The translations under genes and the position numbers were made by a program. A stretch of DNA of 64,000 nucleotides from Pseudoclavibacter terrae (GTDB taxonomy: Bacteria; Actinomycetota; Actinomycetes; Actinomycetales; Microbacteriaceae). Below are positions 40,429 to 50,587 of the stretch, piece after piece. Below the pieces are notes generated by a model that had not been told where the DNA came from, ran no database searches, and saw nothing but the letters and a program-made list of their open reading frames with translations. Numbering within the stretch: position 1 is the stretch's first letter; every line of letters begins with the position of its first letter. The stretch covers positions 1,269,214 through 1,333,213 of the forward strand of contig NZ_WBJX01000001.1 in NCBI RefSeq assembly GCF_008831075.1. Reading direction: 5' to 3'.

Positions 40429-41574
40429 ATGCATCCGATCGCCGCCCGTGCTCAGCTCTCGACCGCCCACCGCATCGTGGTCAAGATCGGGTCCTCATCG
40501 CTGACCGGCGCCGACGGACACCTCAACCTCGATGCGCTCCGCAAGCTGGTGCAGGTGATCGCCGACCGGCACGAGAGCGGCCTGCAGACCCTGCTCGTGA
40601 CCTCCGGCGCAGTCGCTGCCGGCATCGGCCCGCTCGGGCTGCCCTCGAGACCTCGTGACGTCGCGACCGCCCAGGCGGCCGCGTCCGTCGGACAGGGGAT
40701 GCTCGTCGCCAGGTACGCGGAGGCCTTCGCCGACCGGTCGATCACGGTTGGGCAGATCCTGCTCACCGCCGAGGACACGGTGCGCCGCACGCGCTACAAG
40801 AACGCGCAGCGATCGCTCGAGCGGCTCTTCCGGCTCGGCGTCGTCCCTATCGTGAACGAGAACGATGCCGTCGTGACCGATGAGCTGCGGTTCGGCGACA
40901 ACGACCGCCTCGCGGCGTTGGTCGCGCAGCTCGTCGGCGCCGACGCGCTCGTGCTGCTCACCGACGTCGACGGCCTCTACGACGGACCACCCACGAGGGA
41001 GGGCACGCGGCGCATCTCGGAGGTGCTCGGCCCGAGCGACCTCGAGGGGATCGAGGTGTCCGGGAGGGGAAGCGACGTCGGAACGGGCGGCATGCTCACG
41101 AAGCTCGAGTCGGTGTCGATCGCCACGGGGTCGGGCATCCCCGTCGTCCTGACGAAAGCCGACAATGCACGACCGGCCATCGCAGGGGAGCGCGTCGGGA
41201 CCTGGTTCGCGCCTACCGGGAAGCGCGCGTCGCGGAAACGCCTGTGGATCGCGCACGCGGCACGCGTGCAGGGGAAGATCGTCCTCGACGACGGGGCCGT
41301 GGATGCCGTCCTCGGCGGCCGCGCCTCCCTTCTCGCTGCAGGCATCGTCGGCGTCGAAGGCGAGTTCGTCGCGGGCGACCCGGTCGAGCTCGTCTCGAAG
41401 AGCGGTTCCGTGATCGCCCGCGGCCTCACGGGCTTCGATGCCGTCGAGATCCCGGACATGCTCGGGCAGTCCTCGCGCGCCCTGCGGGAGTCGCTCGGCT
41501 CCGGCTACGACCGGGAGGTCATCCACCGCGACGACCTCGTGCTGGTGCGCCCCAAGGGGCTCCGCGTCAGCTGA
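40429..41574 (+). CDS. proB: Glutamate 5-kinase
   Basis: A 381-residue ATP-dependent kinase for the first step of proline synthesis (glutamate to gamma-glutamyl phosphate). The amino-acid-kinase domain has [31 protein letters not shown] and F-G-D-N-D; residues ~283-375 are the PUA domain ([12 protein letters not shown]). The ATG at 40429 follows GGGGAG and GGCGG. It lies 50 bp upstream of proA. Feedback inhibition by proline is a family property. Confidence 0.97.
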   Translation: MHPIAARAQLSTAHRIVVKIGSSSLTGADGHLNLDALRKLVQVIADRHESGLQTLLVTSGAVAAGIGPLGLPSRPRDVATAQAAASVGQGMLVARYAEAFADRSITVGQILLTAEDTVRRTRYKNAQRSLERLFRLGVVPIVNENDAVVTDELRFGDNDRLAALVAQLVGADALVLLTDVDGLYDGPPTREGTRRISEVLGPSDLEGIEVSGRGSDVGTGGMLTKLESVSIATGSGIPVVLTKADNARPAIAGERVGTWFAPTGKRASRKRLWIAHAARVQGKIVLDDGAVDAVLGGRASLLAAGIVGVEGEFVAGDPVELVSKSGSVIARGLTGFDAVEIPDMLGQSSRALRESLGSGYDREVIHRDDLVLVRPKGLRVS

Positions 41575-41624
41575 GTCGGGTGCGGCGGGCCGAGGTGCCC
41601 CCGCGCCGCATAGAATGCCCTGTT

Positions 41625-42944
41625 ATGACGATCATGCAGGGTGAGCGCGCGGAAACGGCCGGCCAGGGCGATGCGGACGAGGCGGCGACACACGCGATCG
41701 TCGAGCTCGCCGGGCGGGCACGAGCATCATCCCGGGTCCTGGCGCGGGCGACTCGCGCGCAGAAGGACGGTGCGCTCGTCGCGCTCGCCGACGCGCTCGT
41801 GGCCGCCAGCCCGGAGATCCTCGCCGGCAATGCGCTGGACCTCGAGCGCGGGCGTGCATCCGGTATGTCCGGAGGACTCCTCGACCGGCTCGCCCTCGAC
41901 GACGCACGCATCCGCGCGATCGCAGACTCGCTCCGCGAGGTCGCGGCGCTTCCCGACCCGATTGGGGCGGTCGTCCGCGGGTCGACCCTCGCGAACGGCC
42001 TCCGACTCCGTCAGCTGCGCGTGCCGATGGGCGTCATCGGCGTCATCTACGAGGCGCGTCCGAACGTGACCGTCGATGTCGCGGGCCTCGCCCTGAAGAG
42101 CGGCAACGCGGTGCTGCTGCGGGGCGGATCTGCGGCCGAGTCGTCCAACGAAGCCATCATCGGCACGATGCGCGCTGCGCTCGAGGCCTACGGGCTGCCC
42201 GCCGACCTGGTGCAGTCGATCGACGAGTACGGCCGAGCCGGAGCGCGCGCGCTCATGCGCGCCCGCGGCCATGTCGACCTGGTCGTGCCACGCGGCGGGG
42301 CCGGGCTCATCCAGACCGTGGTCCGCGAGTCCCGTGTCCCCGTCATCGAGACCGGGGTCGGCAACTGCCACGTCTTCGTCGACAGCTCGGCCGAGCTCGA
42401 CATGGCGCTCGACATCATCATCAACTCCAAGACGCATCGGGTCGGGGTCTGCAACGCAGCCGAGACCCTGCTCGTGCACGCCGACGCCGCCGACGCGTTC
42501 CTTCCTGCCGCGCTCGCCGAGCTGAGCCAGCGAGGCGTCCGCCTGCATGGTGACGAGCGCACGCGGTCCGCCGCCGCGGCCGGCATCGAAGTGCTCGAGG
42601 CGACGCACGAGGACTGGGCGACGGAGTACCTCGACTACGAGATCGCAGTGCGAGTCGTCGACGACCTCGACCAGGCTCTCGAGCACATCCGCGAGTTCAG
42701 CACAGGGCACACGGAGGCGATCGTCACGAGCTCGCTGCAGGCGGCGGAGCGGTTCACCGCCGAGGTGGATGCGGCCGCCGTGATCGTCAACGCGTCGACT
42801 CGCTTCACCGATGGCGGCCAGTTCGGTCTCGGTGCAGAACTCGGCATCTCGACGCAGAAGCTCCACGCTCGCGGGCCCATGGGGCTCGAGGAGCTCACGA
42901 CCACGAAGTGGGTCGTCACGGGCGACGGTCAGATCCGCTCCTGA
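41625..42944 (+). CDS. proA: Gamma-glutamyl phosphate reductase
   Basis: A 439-residue NADPH-dependent enzyme that reduces gamma-glutamyl phosphate to the semialdehyde, the second step of proline synthesis. It has the aldehyde-dehydrogenase-like pattern [22 protein letters not shown], and catalytic Cys (about 276) in [11 protein letters not shown]. The ATG at 41625 lies 9 bp after a TAGAAT box (41611-41616) with no Shine-Dalgarno, so a leaderless transcript in addition to proB read-through is possible. Confidence 0.97.
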   Translation: MTIMQGERAETAGQGDADEAATHAIVELAGRARASSRVLARATRAQKDGALVALADALVAASPEILAGNALDLERGRASGMSGGLLDRLALDDARIRAIADSLREVAALPDPIGAVVRGSTLANGLRLRQLRVPMGVIGVIYEARPNVTVDVAGLALKSGNAVLLRGGSAAESSNEAIIGTMRAALEAYGLPADLVQSIDEYGRAGARALMRARGHVDLVVPRGGAGLIQTVVRESRVPVIETGVGNCHVFVDSSAELDMALDIIINSKTHRVGVCNAAETLLVHADAADAFLPAALAELSQRGVRLHGDERTRSAAAAGIEVLEATHEDWATEYLDYEIAVRVVDDLDQALEHIREFSTGHTEAIVTSSLQAAERFTAEVDAAAVIVNASTRFTDGGQFGLGAELGISTQKLHARGPMGLEELTTTKWVVTGDGQIRS

Positions 42945-43041
42945 CCACCGCCGGAGCGGCCGCACGGAAGATCAGACCAGGTGATGACGCGCTCGGCCAG
43001 GTGTGCCACGTAGCCTTCTGGAAGTCGAGGAAGGGACGATC

Positions 43042-43458
43042 ATGACCAGCACCCCACTGCCCATCGAGAACCAGCAGCAGAATCTCGACCGAGTGTTCCT
43101 CGGCGAGCTCGAGGTGTCTCGCGATCGTATCGCCGGTCCGTACGGCTCGCTGCCGACGGCGGGCTCCACGGTCTTCGTCACGAACATGTCGCGAGTCGAG
43201 CGGGCGATCCCCACCTGGGCGATCATCGTCGCCATCGCGGGCTTCTTCGTCCTGACGATCTTCAGCCTGCTCTTCCTGCTCGTCAAGGAAGACAAGGTCG
43301 TCGGCGGCTACGAGGTGCGCATCTCGAATCCGACCGGCACGCTGACGAGCTTCGTGCCCGTCGATGCGCGGTCCGCCGCATGGATCTGGCAGGACCTCCA
43401 GGGGCGCGCAGCCGCTGCACGAGAGATCATCGCGTCGGTCACTTCTTCCGTTCACTGA
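43042..43458 (+). CDS. Small single-pass membrane protein
   Basis: A 138-residue protein with a good AGGAAGGGA before ATG 43042. The N-terminal ~50 residues are polar, one membrane segment follows (I-I-V-A-I-A-G-F-F-V-L-T-I-F-S-L-L-F, residues ~60-80), and the last ~55 residues (Y-E-V-R-I-S-N-P-T-G-T) form a soluble beta-alpha part. I recognise no family. It stands alone between proA and the glucan phosphorylase. Confidence 0.75.
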   Translation: MTSTPLPIENQQQNLDRVFLGELEVSRDRIAGPYGSLPTAGSTVFVTNMSRVERAIPTWAIIVAIAGFFVLTIFSLLFLLVKEDKVVGGYEVRISNPTGTLTSFVPVDARSAAWIWQDLQGRAAAAREIIASVTSSVH

Positions 43459-43510
43459 CGTTCACTCGCGCGACGCTGCGAGCGGGCGTTCTGGGGCTAC
43501 GCTGTACCGC

Positions 43511-46060
43511 GTGAAGGCCTACGACTCGCTGTCCGTATCCACTGTCCTCCCCGATGAGCTCGCCGCTCTGCGGATGCTCGCAAAGAACCTCCGCTGGTCG
43601 TGGCGGCCGAGCGCCGAGCGACTCTTCGCGGGCATCGACGAGCGGTTGTGGCGCGCCTGCGGCCGCAACCCGGTCGTGATGCTGCGCTCACTTCCAGCGT
43701 CGCGAGTCGCCGAGCTCGCCGCGGACGGCGCTTTCCTGGCACGTCTGCGACATGAGGCCGAGAACCTGGCCGCCTACCTCCAGAGCGACCGCTGGTTCCA
43801 CGAGCGCACTCGCGCGACCGAAGACGAGGCCACGAGCGTCGCCTACTTCTCCATGGAGTTCGGCATCACCGAATCCCTGCCCGTCTACTCCGGGGGCCTC
43901 GGCGTGCTCGCCGGCGACCACCTCAAGAGCGCGAGCGATCTCGGTGCGCCCGTCATCGGCATCGGTCTCCTGTACACGTACGGGTACTTCTCGCAGACGC
44001 TCTCCCGAGAAGGATGGCAGCAGGAGGCCTACACGGAGCATCCTCCGACAGACCTCGCGGTCGACCCCGTGCTCGACGCTGAAGGCCAGCAGGTGCACGT
44101 CGCGCTCGGCTTCCCCGACGGCAGGTCCCTCGACATCGCCCTCTGGGAGGCGCAGGTCGGGAGCGTTCCGTTGCTCCTGCTCGACACGAACCTGCCGACG
44201 AACCCCGAGGACTTCCGCGCGATCACCGATCGTCTCTACGGTGGCGACGCGGAGCACCGCATCCGCCAGGAGATCGTGCTCGGCATCGGTGGCGTTCGCG
44301 CGGTTCAGGCCTACGCGGAACTCCGCGGACGCCGGCAGCCGACGGTCTTCCACCTGAACGAGGGCCACGCCGGCTTCTCGGGGATCGAGCGGATCGGGCA
44401 GCTCATGGCTGAGGGGGAAACGTTCGACACGGCACTCGCGATCGTCCGCTCGAGCACCGTCTTCACGACCCACACGCCGGTTCCTGCAGGCATCGACCGT
44501 TTCGATGCCCACCTCGTGCAGCGCTACCTGGGCTCCTCGGGCGGCCACACCCTTGTGCCCGAGGTCCCCGCGGCCCGCATCATGGACCTGGGAGCGGAAG
44601 ACGACCCGGGCCGCTTCAACATGGCGCACCTCGGCCTCCGGCTCGCCCAGTACGCCAACGGCGTCGCCAAGCTCCACGGCGTCGTCTCACGAGGCATGTT
44701 CGCAAAGCTCTACCCGGGTGTGGAACCCGAAGAGGTGCCGATCGGCTCCATCACCAACGGCGTGCACATTCCGAGCTGGACCCGACCGGCGATGATGCCG
44801 GTCATCGATGCCATGAACGGCGGTCGGGACCTGGCCACCTCCAACACCTGGGATGACCCGGACGCGGTCGGCGCTGAGGAGCTGTGGCGCATCCGCGGCG
44901 AGCTGCGCGCCGAGCTGGTGAGCCGCGCCCGCGATTCCGTGCGAGCGTCGTGGAAGGCACGCGGCGCGCAGGACGCGGAGCTCGGCTGGGTCAGGGACGT
45001 CCTCGATCCCAGCCGGCTCACCGTCGGCTTCGCGCGCCGGGTCTCGACGTACAAGCGTCTGACGCTGATGCTCCAGGACCGGGAGCGGCTGGCGCGAATC
45101 CTGAACAATCCCGAGCGTCCCGTGCAGTTCGTGATCGCCGGGAAGGCGCATCCGGCGGACATGGGCGGCAAGCAGCTCCTGCAGCAGCTCGTCGCGTTCG
45201 CAGACGAGGCGGGTGTGCGGGACCGCATCGTGTTCCTGCCCGACTACAACGTCACGATCGCCAAGCACCTCGTAGCCGGGAGCGACGTCTGGCTCAACAA
45301 TCCCGTGCGTCCGCAGGAGGCCTCGGGGACCTCAGGCATGAAAGCCGTCATGAACGGCTGCCTGACCTTCTCGATCTCCGACGGCTGGTGGGACGAGATG
45401 GCGGATGACAGCGTCGGCTGGACCATCCCCGACACGAGCGGTGTCGACGAGCACACCAGGGACGCGCTCGAGGCTGGGGCCCTCTACGACATCCTCGAGC
45501 ATGAGATCGCCCCGCTCTTCTACGACCGTGACGAGCGCGGCCTGCCCGTCGAATGGGTCGAGAAGGTGCGCCGCTCGATCGCGATCGTCGGGCCGAAAGT
45601 CGCCGCCGAACGCATGGTCCGCGACTACGTGAACGACTTGTACCTGCCAGCGGGGCGTTCGGCGCGGATCGCCGCTGATCGGGTCGAAACCCGTGCATTT
45701 GCCAGCTGGCTGGGTGACGTGCGCGCGGCTTGGTCCAGTGTTCGGGTCGAGTCCGTGGCAGCAGCTGGCCCGGCTCCGAGGACTGGAGAGAGCCTCCGCC
45801 TGTCCGCTCGCGTGGAGCTCGGGCAGCTCAGCACGGACGACGTGCTCGTCGAGGCGATCGTCGGGACGCCTGGTGAGCAGGGGGATCTGCTGGGGGCTCG
45901 AATCGTGCAGATGAGTCCGGCCAGCGAGCGGCCGTCCGAGTTCCTGGCCGATGTGCCGCTGGACGCTCCGGGTCGCCTCGGCTACACGGTTCGCGTGCAG
46001 CCCAAGCACGCCTTCTTGCAGGCGCCAGCGGAGCTCGGCCTGGTCCGCTACCCGGTCTAG
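43511..46060 (+). CDS. glgP: Alpha-glucan phosphorylase with DUF3417 domain
   Basis: An 849-residue GT35 enzyme that releases glucose 1-phosphate from glycogen or maltodextrin. It has the N-terminal DUF3417 domain (residues 1-~85, A-L-R-M-L-A-K-N-L-R-W-S-W) and core motifs A-Y-F-S-M-E-F-G-I, Y-S-G-G-L-G-V-L-A-G-D-H and H-L-N-E-G-H-A-G-F. The PLP lysine segment is E-A-S-G-T-S-G-M-K. GTG 43511 has no Shine-Dalgarno and TACGCT lies at 43496-43501, so it may be leaderless. The C-terminal ~120 residues are a beta domain. It acts in the cytoplasm in glycogen breakdown. Confidence 0.93.
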   Translation: MKAYDSLSVSTVLPDELAALRMLAKNLRWSWRPSAERLFAGIDERLWRACGRNPVVMLRSLPASRVAELAADGAFLARLRHEAENLAAYLQSDRWFHERTRATEDEATSVAYFSMEFGITESLPVYSGGLGVLAGDHLKSASDLGAPVIGIGLLYTYGYFSQTLSREGWQQEAYTEHPPTDLAVDPVLDAEGQQVHVALGFPDGRSLDIALWEAQVGSVPLLLLDTNLPTNPEDFRAITDRLYGGDAEHRIRQEIVLGIGGVRAVQAYAELRGRRQPTVFHLNEGHAGFSGIERIGQLMAEGETFDTALAIVRSSTVFTTHTPVPAGIDRFDAHLVQRYLGSSGGHTLVPEVPAARIMDLGAEDDPGRFNMAHLGLRLAQYANGVAKLHGVVSRGMFAKLYPGVEPEEVPIGSITNGVHIPSWTRPAMMPVIDAMNGGRDLATSNTWDDPDAVGAEELWRIRGELRAELVSRARDSVRASWKARGAQDAELGWVRDVLDPSRLTVGFARRVSTYKRLTLMLQDRERLARILNNPERPVQFVIAGKAHPADMGGKQLLQQLVAFADEAGVRDRIVFLPDYNVTIAKHLVAGSDVWLNNPVRPQEASGTSGMKAVMNGCLTFSISDGWWDEMADDSVGWTIPDTSGVDEHTRDALEAGALYDILEHEIAPLFYDRDERGLPVEWVEKVRRSIAIVGPKVAAERMVRDYVNDLYLPAGRSARIAADRVETRAFASWLGDVRAAWSSVRVESVAAAGPAPRTGESLRLSARVELGQLSTDDVLVEAIVGTPGEQGDLLGARIVQMSPASERPSEFLADVPLDAPGRLGYTVRVQPKHAFLQAPAELGLVRYPV

Positions 46061-46237
46061 CTGCGAACTTCCGGGCGGCGGCGTCGAAAGTAATGACAGG
46101 CTTGTCATTCGGCGTCGCCGTCGGGCATAATTCAAGAGACGACAGAAATGTCGACGTCTGGTAAACGATGCAGTTCGCATCCATTCATCACGTGATCGTT
46201 GGGGAAGACGAATCACCAAACGAATGGAGGAGAACTC
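46061..46237 (+). promoter_or_regulatory. Promoter-type region of the DUF3145 gene with palindrome
   Basis: The 177-bp gap has a clear drop in GC and a perfect inverted repeat, AATGACA (46092-46098) with TGTCATT (46103-46109) around GGCT. Further on, CATAAT lies at 46136-46141 and could be a -10 box. GGAGGAG precedes ATG 46238. The palindrome could be an operator; no regulator can be named. Confidence 0.4.
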
Positions 46238-46744
46238 ATGGTTGCACCAAACGCAGGAGGGGTGCTCTACGTGCACTCCTCTCCTAAGGCGCTTTGCCAG
46301 CACGTCGAATGGGGTGTCGGTCGCGCCCTCGGGTACGCCGTCAACCTTCCTTGGATCGACCAGCCGGTCATTCCAGGGCAGTTGCGCGCGGAATTCACCT
46401 GGGAAGGCGAGCCTGGCGCGGGGGCGGCGATTGCGTCGCATCTGCGCGGATGGGCTCACCTTCGCTTCGAAGTCACCGAGGACGCGCGTCCTGGCGTCGA
46501 TGGCGGCCGTTGGATGCACACGCCTGAGCTTGGTATCTACTATGCCCAGACGGATGCCTCTGGCGGCGTCGTGGTTCCGGAAGAACGCGTTCGGTACGCG
46601 ATGGAGATCGCGGGCGGCAACGCCTCAGAGCTCCACCGTGAGCTGCGCCTCGCGCTTGGGCAGGCTTGGGATGACGAGTTGGAGCCCTTCCGCATCGCCG
46701 GAGACGAGAGTCCCGTCGTTTGGATGCACCACCGCGTCGGCTAG
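46238..46744 (+). CDS. DUF3145 family protein
   Basis: A 168-residue protein of an actinobacterial family (G-V-L-Y-V-H-S-S-P-K-A-L-C-P-like start, V-E-W-G-V-G-R, L-R-A-E-F-T-W-E-G, L-R-F-E-V-T-E-D). The function is unknown to me. ATG 46238 follows GGAGGAG. It is convergent with the fatty acid synthesis cluster and separated from it by a strong hairpin. Confidence 0.9.
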   Translation: MVAPNAGGVLYVHSSPKALCQHVEWGVGRALGYAVNLPWIDQPVIPGQLRAEFTWEGEPGAGAAIASHLRGWAHLRFEVTEDARPGVDGGRWMHTPELGIYYAQTDASGGVVVPEERVRYAMEIAGGNASELHRELRLALGQAWDDELEPFRIAGDESPVVWMHHRVG

Positions 46745-46804
46745 GTCGGCCACGCCGCAGGCCCGCCGAAAGGTGAGCCTGCAGCTGTTCTCGACACTCC
46801 AAGG

Positions 46805-46842
46805 ACTGTGGCCCCTCAGGTTTCCACCTGAGGGGCCACAGT
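46805..46842. terminator. Strong bidirectional terminator
   Basis: ACTGTGGCCCCTCAGGT (46805-46821) pairs perfectly with ACCTGAGGGGCCACAGT (46826-46842), a 17-bp stem with a 4-nt loop. It lies between the convergent DUF3145 gene and fabF and can serve both strands. Confidence 0.92.
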
Positions 46843-46877
46843 TCTGTCTGCGCGCGAGGAGCCGCGTGCCAGATCTT

Positions 46878-48119
46878 CTAGATGCCGCGGAACGCGACGA
46901 CGGCGTTGTGCCCGCCGAAGCCGAACGACGTTGAGATCGCGACCTTGCCGGACGCTTCGAAGGGGCGCGGTTCGGTCACCACGTCGAGGTGGATGGCCGG
47001 GTCCTGCTCGTTGAGGTTGATCGTCGGAGGCAGCGTGCCCTCGGAGAGCGCGAGCACCGTGAACATGGCCTCGATGGCCCCGGCCCCACCAAGGAGGTGT
47101 CCGGTGGAGGCCTTCGTCGCCGAGACGGGGATCGACACGAGGTGGTCTCCGAAGACGGACTTGAGGGCCGTGAACTCGGCGATGTCACCGACGGGTGTCG
47201 AGGTCGCGTGCGCGTTGATGTGGGTGACGTCCTCGACGGCGACCCCGGCTTGCTCGAGTGCAGCCCTGATGGCGCGGGCAGCTCCCGTGCCTTCCGGGTC
47301 CGGCGCGGTGATGTGGTGCGCGTCTGCGGTCACTCCGCCACCGATGAGCTCGGCGTAGATGCGGGCACCGCGTGCGAGGGCGTGCTCTTCGGTTTCGAGC
47401 ACGAGCGCTGCCGCGCCTTCTCCGAGAACGAAGCCGTCGCGGCTCACATCGTAGGGGCGCGACGCGTGCGACGGGTCGTCGTTGCGCTTGGAGAGCGCCT
47501 GCATGGCCGCGAACGACGCGACGGGCAGGGGGTGGATGGCGGCTTCGGATCCTCCCGCGACCACGACGTCCGCGAGGCCCTGCTGGAGGTGCTCGTACGC
47601 ATCCGCGATCGCTTCGGTGCTCGAGGCGCACGCGGAGACGACGGTGCGGACGCCGGCGCGGGCCTGGATGTCCATGCCGATCGCAGCTCCGGGGCCGTTC
47701 GGCATGAGCATGGGAACCGTCAGCGGCATGACGCGGCGCGGCCCCTTCTCGCGGAGCGTGTCCCAGGCGTCGAGCAGGGTCCACACGCCGCCGATGCCGG
47801 TGGCCCAGTCGACGAGGAGGCGCTCGGCGGGGATGTCGCCAACCGTGAGGCCGGCGTCCGCGAAGGCTTCACGGCCGGCGATGAGCGCGAACTGGCTTGA
47901 CGGGTCGAGGCGCTTCGCCTCGTGGCGGGGGAGCACCTCGCTTGCCGGGACCTTCGCGGTCGCGGCGAATTCGATGGGGATCTCGTACTTCGCGACCCAT
48001 TCGGCCTCGAGCGTCCGGGCTCCGGACTCACCGGCGAGGAGCGCTTCCCACGTGCTGCGGGCGTCTCCGCCGAGCGGGGAAGTCGCTCCGATTCCGGTGA
48101 CGACGATTTTCTTGGTCAT
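46878..48119 (-). CDS. fabF: Beta-ketoacyl-ACP synthase II
   Basis: A 413-residue condensing enzyme that extends acyl-ACP with malonyl-ACP. The catalytic triad is visible: Cys164 (V-S-A-C-A-S-S), His304 (I-N-A-H-A-T-S-T-P) and His341 (K-A-S-T-G-H-L-L-G), with a glycine-rich G-F-G-G-H-N end. It is the last gene of fabD-fabH-acpP-fabF. A 12-bp hairpin separates it from acpP and may lower its expression. Confidence 0.97.
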   Translation of the reverse strand: MTKKIVVTGIGATSPLGGDARSTWEALLAGESGARTLEAEWVAKYEIPIEFAATAKVPASEVLPRHEAKRLDPSSQFALIAGREAFADAGLTVGDIPAERLLVDWATGIGGVWTLLDAWDTLREKGPRRVMPLTVPMLMPNGPGAAIGMDIQARAGVRTVVSACASSTEAIADAYEHLQQGLADVVVAGGSEAAIHPLPVASFAAMQALSKRNDDPSHASRPYDVSRDGFVLGEGAAALVLETEEHALARGARIYAELIGGGVTADAHHITAPDPEGTGAARAIRAALEQAGVAVEDVTHINAHATSTPVGDIAEFTALKSVFGDHLVSIPVSATKASTGHLLGGAGAIEAMFTVLALSEGTLPPTINLNEQDPAIHLDVVTEPRPFEASGKVAISTSFGFGGHNAVVAFRGI

Positions 48120-48166
48120 GACAATTGCTCCTGAATGAACTGGGGCGAAGGTGAAACAGTCACCAA

Positions 48167-48192
48167 GAGTGGGCGGCAGATGCCGCCCACTC
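48167..48192 (-). promoter_or_regulatory. Intercistronic hairpin between acpP and fabF
   Basis: GAGTGGGCGGCA (48167-48178) pairs perfectly with TGCCGCCCACTC (48181-48192). It lies 18 bp after the acpP stop on the reverse strand and 48 bp before the fabF start. No U-tract follows. It could partly end transcription or block 3' decay, favouring acpP over fabF. Confidence 0.6.
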
Positions 48193-48209
48193 GAAGTGGA
48201 GGACCGTCC

Positions 48210-48455
48210 TTAGGACGCTGCGACGATGAAGTTGACGGCGTCGCCCACGGTCTTGAGGTTTGCGACCTCGTCGTCCGGGATCTTGACGTCGAACTTCTCT
48301 TCGGCGTTGACGACGATCGTCATCATGGAGATCGAGTCGATGTCGAGGTCGTCGGTGAAAGACTTCTCAACGGTGACCGTGTCAGCCGCGATTCCGGTCT
48401 CGTCGTTTACGAGCTCAGCGAGTCCCGCGAGAACTTCGTCGTTGGTAAGTGCCAT
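48210..48455 (-). CDS. acpP: Acyl carrier protein
   Basis: An 81-residue acidic carrier with the phosphopantetheine site D-I-D-S-I-S-M (Ser41). It carries growing acyl chains between FabD, FabH and FabF. The order and size match the actinobacterial fas cluster. AAGGAGAAAC precedes the start on the reverse strand. Confidence 0.97.
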   Translation of the reverse strand: MALTNDEVLAGLAELVNDETGIAADTVTVEKSFTDDLDIDSISMMTIVVNAEEKFDVKIPDDEVANLKTVGDAVNFIVAAS

Positions 48456-48544
48456 GGTGTTTCTCCTTGATTGTCAATGACCGAGCCAAGTGTATTGGTC
48501 GGCGGCGGTGCGTGGTGGAGGCGTGCGGGGAGTTCTTGGCCGCG

Positions 48545-49555
48545 TCAGGGGAGCACGACGACCTGGGCGCCGTACACGAGGCCGGCGCCGAAGCCGATCT
48601 GCAGCGCGAGGCCGCCCGAGAGCTCAGGGTTCTCTTCGAGCAGTCGGTGCGTTGCGAGCGGCACCGAGGCGGCCGAGGTGTTGCCGGTCGTCGCGATGTC
48701 CCGGGCGATGACGACGTGGTCTGGCAGGGCGAGCTGCTTCGCGAACTCGTCGACGATGCGCATGTTCGCCTGGTGAGGGATGAACGCGGCGAGCTGGTCG
48801 GGGGTGACGCCCGCCTCTTCGAGTGCGCGCCGCGCGACCTTCGCCATGTCCCAGACCGCCCAGCGGAAGACGCTCGGCCCGTCCTGGCGCAGCGTCGGCC
48901 ATTCGGAGCCGCCTTGGCGGTACTCCTGCAGGCTCGCGTTCATGGAGACTGCTTCCCAACGTGAGCCGTCGGATCCGAGGATCGACTTGGAGATGCCGGG
49001 AGTGTCGCTCGGCCCGATGATCGCCGCTCCGGCCCCGTCACCGAGGAGGAACGAGATGGTGCGGTCCGTCGGGTCGATGAGGTCGGAGAGCTTCTCCGTG
49101 CCGACGACGAGGACGTGCTCGGCGACGCCTGTGCGCACCAGCGCGTCGGCCTGGGCGACGGCGTAGCAGTAGCCGGCACAGGCCGCGTTGAGGTCATAGG
49201 CTGCCGCGGGCGTCGTGCCGACGAGGTCGGCCAGGCGCGCGGCGAGCGACGGCGTCTGCATCCCGTTGCTGATCGTGGCGACGATCACGGCACCGATCCT
49301 GCTGGGGTCGATGCCGGAACGCTCGATCGCCTCGCGGGAGGCGTCGACGGCGAGGTCGAGTGCGCTCGTGTCCTCGTTTGCGCGGACTCGGGTGATGACG
49401 CCGGTGCGCTGACGGATCCACTCGTCTGACGAGTTGATCGGCTCGATGATCTCCGAGTTCGGCACGACGCGCTCACCGCGGGCTGCGCCCATTGCGAGGA
49501 TGCGCGTGAACTGCGCGCCAGTCGACTGCACGAGGGTGGGTGTTGCTGTGGTCAT
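48545..49555 (-). CDS. fabH: Beta-ketoacyl-ACP synthase III
   Basis: A 336-residue enzyme that condenses a short acyl-CoA with malonyl-ACP to start chains. The triad is Cys126 (L-N-A-A-C-A-G), His261 (F-I-P-H-Q-A-N-M-R) and Asn292 (T-G-N-T-S-A-A-S). In actinobacteria the family usually prefers branched primers, which sets iso and anteiso lipids; the sequence alone does not show preference. It lies between fabD and acpP. Confidence 0.97.
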   Translation of the reverse strand: MTTATPTLVQSTGAQFTRILAMGAARGERVVPNSEIIEPINSSDEWIRQRTGVITRVRANEDTSALDLAVDASREAIERSGIDPSRIGAVIVATISNGMQTPSLAARLADLVGTTPAAAYDLNAACAGYCYAVAQADALVRTGVAEHVLVVGTEKLSDLIDPTDRTISFLLGDGAGAAIIGPSDTPGISKSILGSDGSRWEAVSMNASLQEYRQGGSEWPTLRQDGPSVFRWAVWDMAKVARRALEEAGVTPDQLAAFIPHQANMRIVDEFAKQLALPDHVVIARDIATTGNTSAASVPLATHRLLEENPELSGGLALQIGFGAGLVYGAQVVVLP

Positions 49556-49585
49556 GCGAGTCCTCTCGAGGATGCTCTTGGCGGG

Positions 49586-50521
49586 TCAGGCGTCGGCGGC
49601 GATGCGCTCGCGCGCGACGTCGAGGTCTGCGGGAGTGGAGAGCGCGAGCGTCGGCGTCCCCTTGAGGGCGCGCTTGGCGAGCCCGCTGAGGGTGCCGGCG
49701 GGCGCGAGTTCGATGAGCGAGGTGACACCGGCAGCGGCGAAGGAGCGCATGCAGGCGTCCCAGCGCACGGGCTGGGCGAGCTGTCGGATGAGTGCTGCGC
49801 GGAACTCGGCGCCGTCCGTCACGGTCTCGCCGGACTCGTTGGACCAGATGGTGCGCACTGGATCGCGAACCTCGAAGAGCTCGGCGTCCGCGCCGAGCGC
49901 GGTGCGGGCCTGCTCCATGTATCGCGTGTGGAACGCGCCGGCGACTTTGAGGGGGATGACGCGCGTTCCGGCGGCCGGTTCGCTGCGGAGCGCGTCGAGG
50001 GCCTCCGGGGCGCCTGCGGCGACGATCTGGCCGCCACCGTTGAAGTTGGCCGGGGTGAGGTCGAGCTCGGCGAGGCGCGTGAGGACGGCTTCTTCGTCGC
50101 CGCCAAGCACTGCGCTCATGCTGGTCGGCGTCGCGGCCGCATCCTGCGCCATGAGCTGCGAGCGGCGGGCGACGAAGCGCATGGCGGTGTCGGCGTCGAA
50201 GATGCCGGCAGCGTAGGCGGCTGTGATCTCGCCGACGGAGTGTCCCGCGACACCGCGGACTGCGGACGCTGCTCCGGGGAGTTCCATGAGCGAGTTCCAT
50301 GCGAGGATGCCGGCGGCCACGATGAGGGGCTGGGCGATCGCGGTGTCACGGATCGTGTCGGCGTCCGACTCTGTGCCGTGCTTGACGAGGTCGATGCCGG
50401 AGGAGGCGGACAGCTGCTCGAGCGTGTCTCGGTTCCTCGCGTCTTCGATCCAGGGGAGCAGGAAGCCTGGAGTCTGGGAACCCTGGCCTGGGCAGGTGAC
50501 GACAATCATGGATTCCATCAT
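49586..50521 (-). CDS. fabD: Malonyl-CoA:ACP transacylase
   Basis: A 311-residue transferase that loads malonate on ACP. It has G-Q-G-S-Q near the start, active Ser95 in G-H-S-V-G-E and His198 in G-A-F-H-T-R. The ATG at 50521 is used, with AGGTG upstream; an internal ATG giving M-I-V-V-T-C-P-G-Q-G is an alternative start, closer to the usual family length. It is the first fab gene after the fasR-like regulator. Confidence 0.96.
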   Translation of the reverse strand: MMESMIVVTCPGQGSQTPGFLLPWIEDARNRDTLEQLSASSGIDLVKHGTESDADTIRDTAIAQPLIVAAGILAWNSLMELPGAASAVRGVAGHSVGEITAAYAAGIFDADTAMRFVARRSQLMAQDAAATPTSMSAVLGGDEEAVLTRLAELDLTPANFNGGGQIVAAGAPEALDALRSEPAAGTRVIPLKVAGAFHTRYMEQARTALGADAELFEVRDPVRTIWSNESGETVTDGAEFRAALIRQLAQPVRWDACMRSFAAAGVTSLIELAPAGTLSGLAKRALKGTPTLALSTPADLDVARERIAADA

Positions 50522-50587
50522 GACAGCACCTGAGCCTTCAGCCCTGTAGCAACAGTCCCAAGAAGTCGAGAATTCATTAGAGGATCT

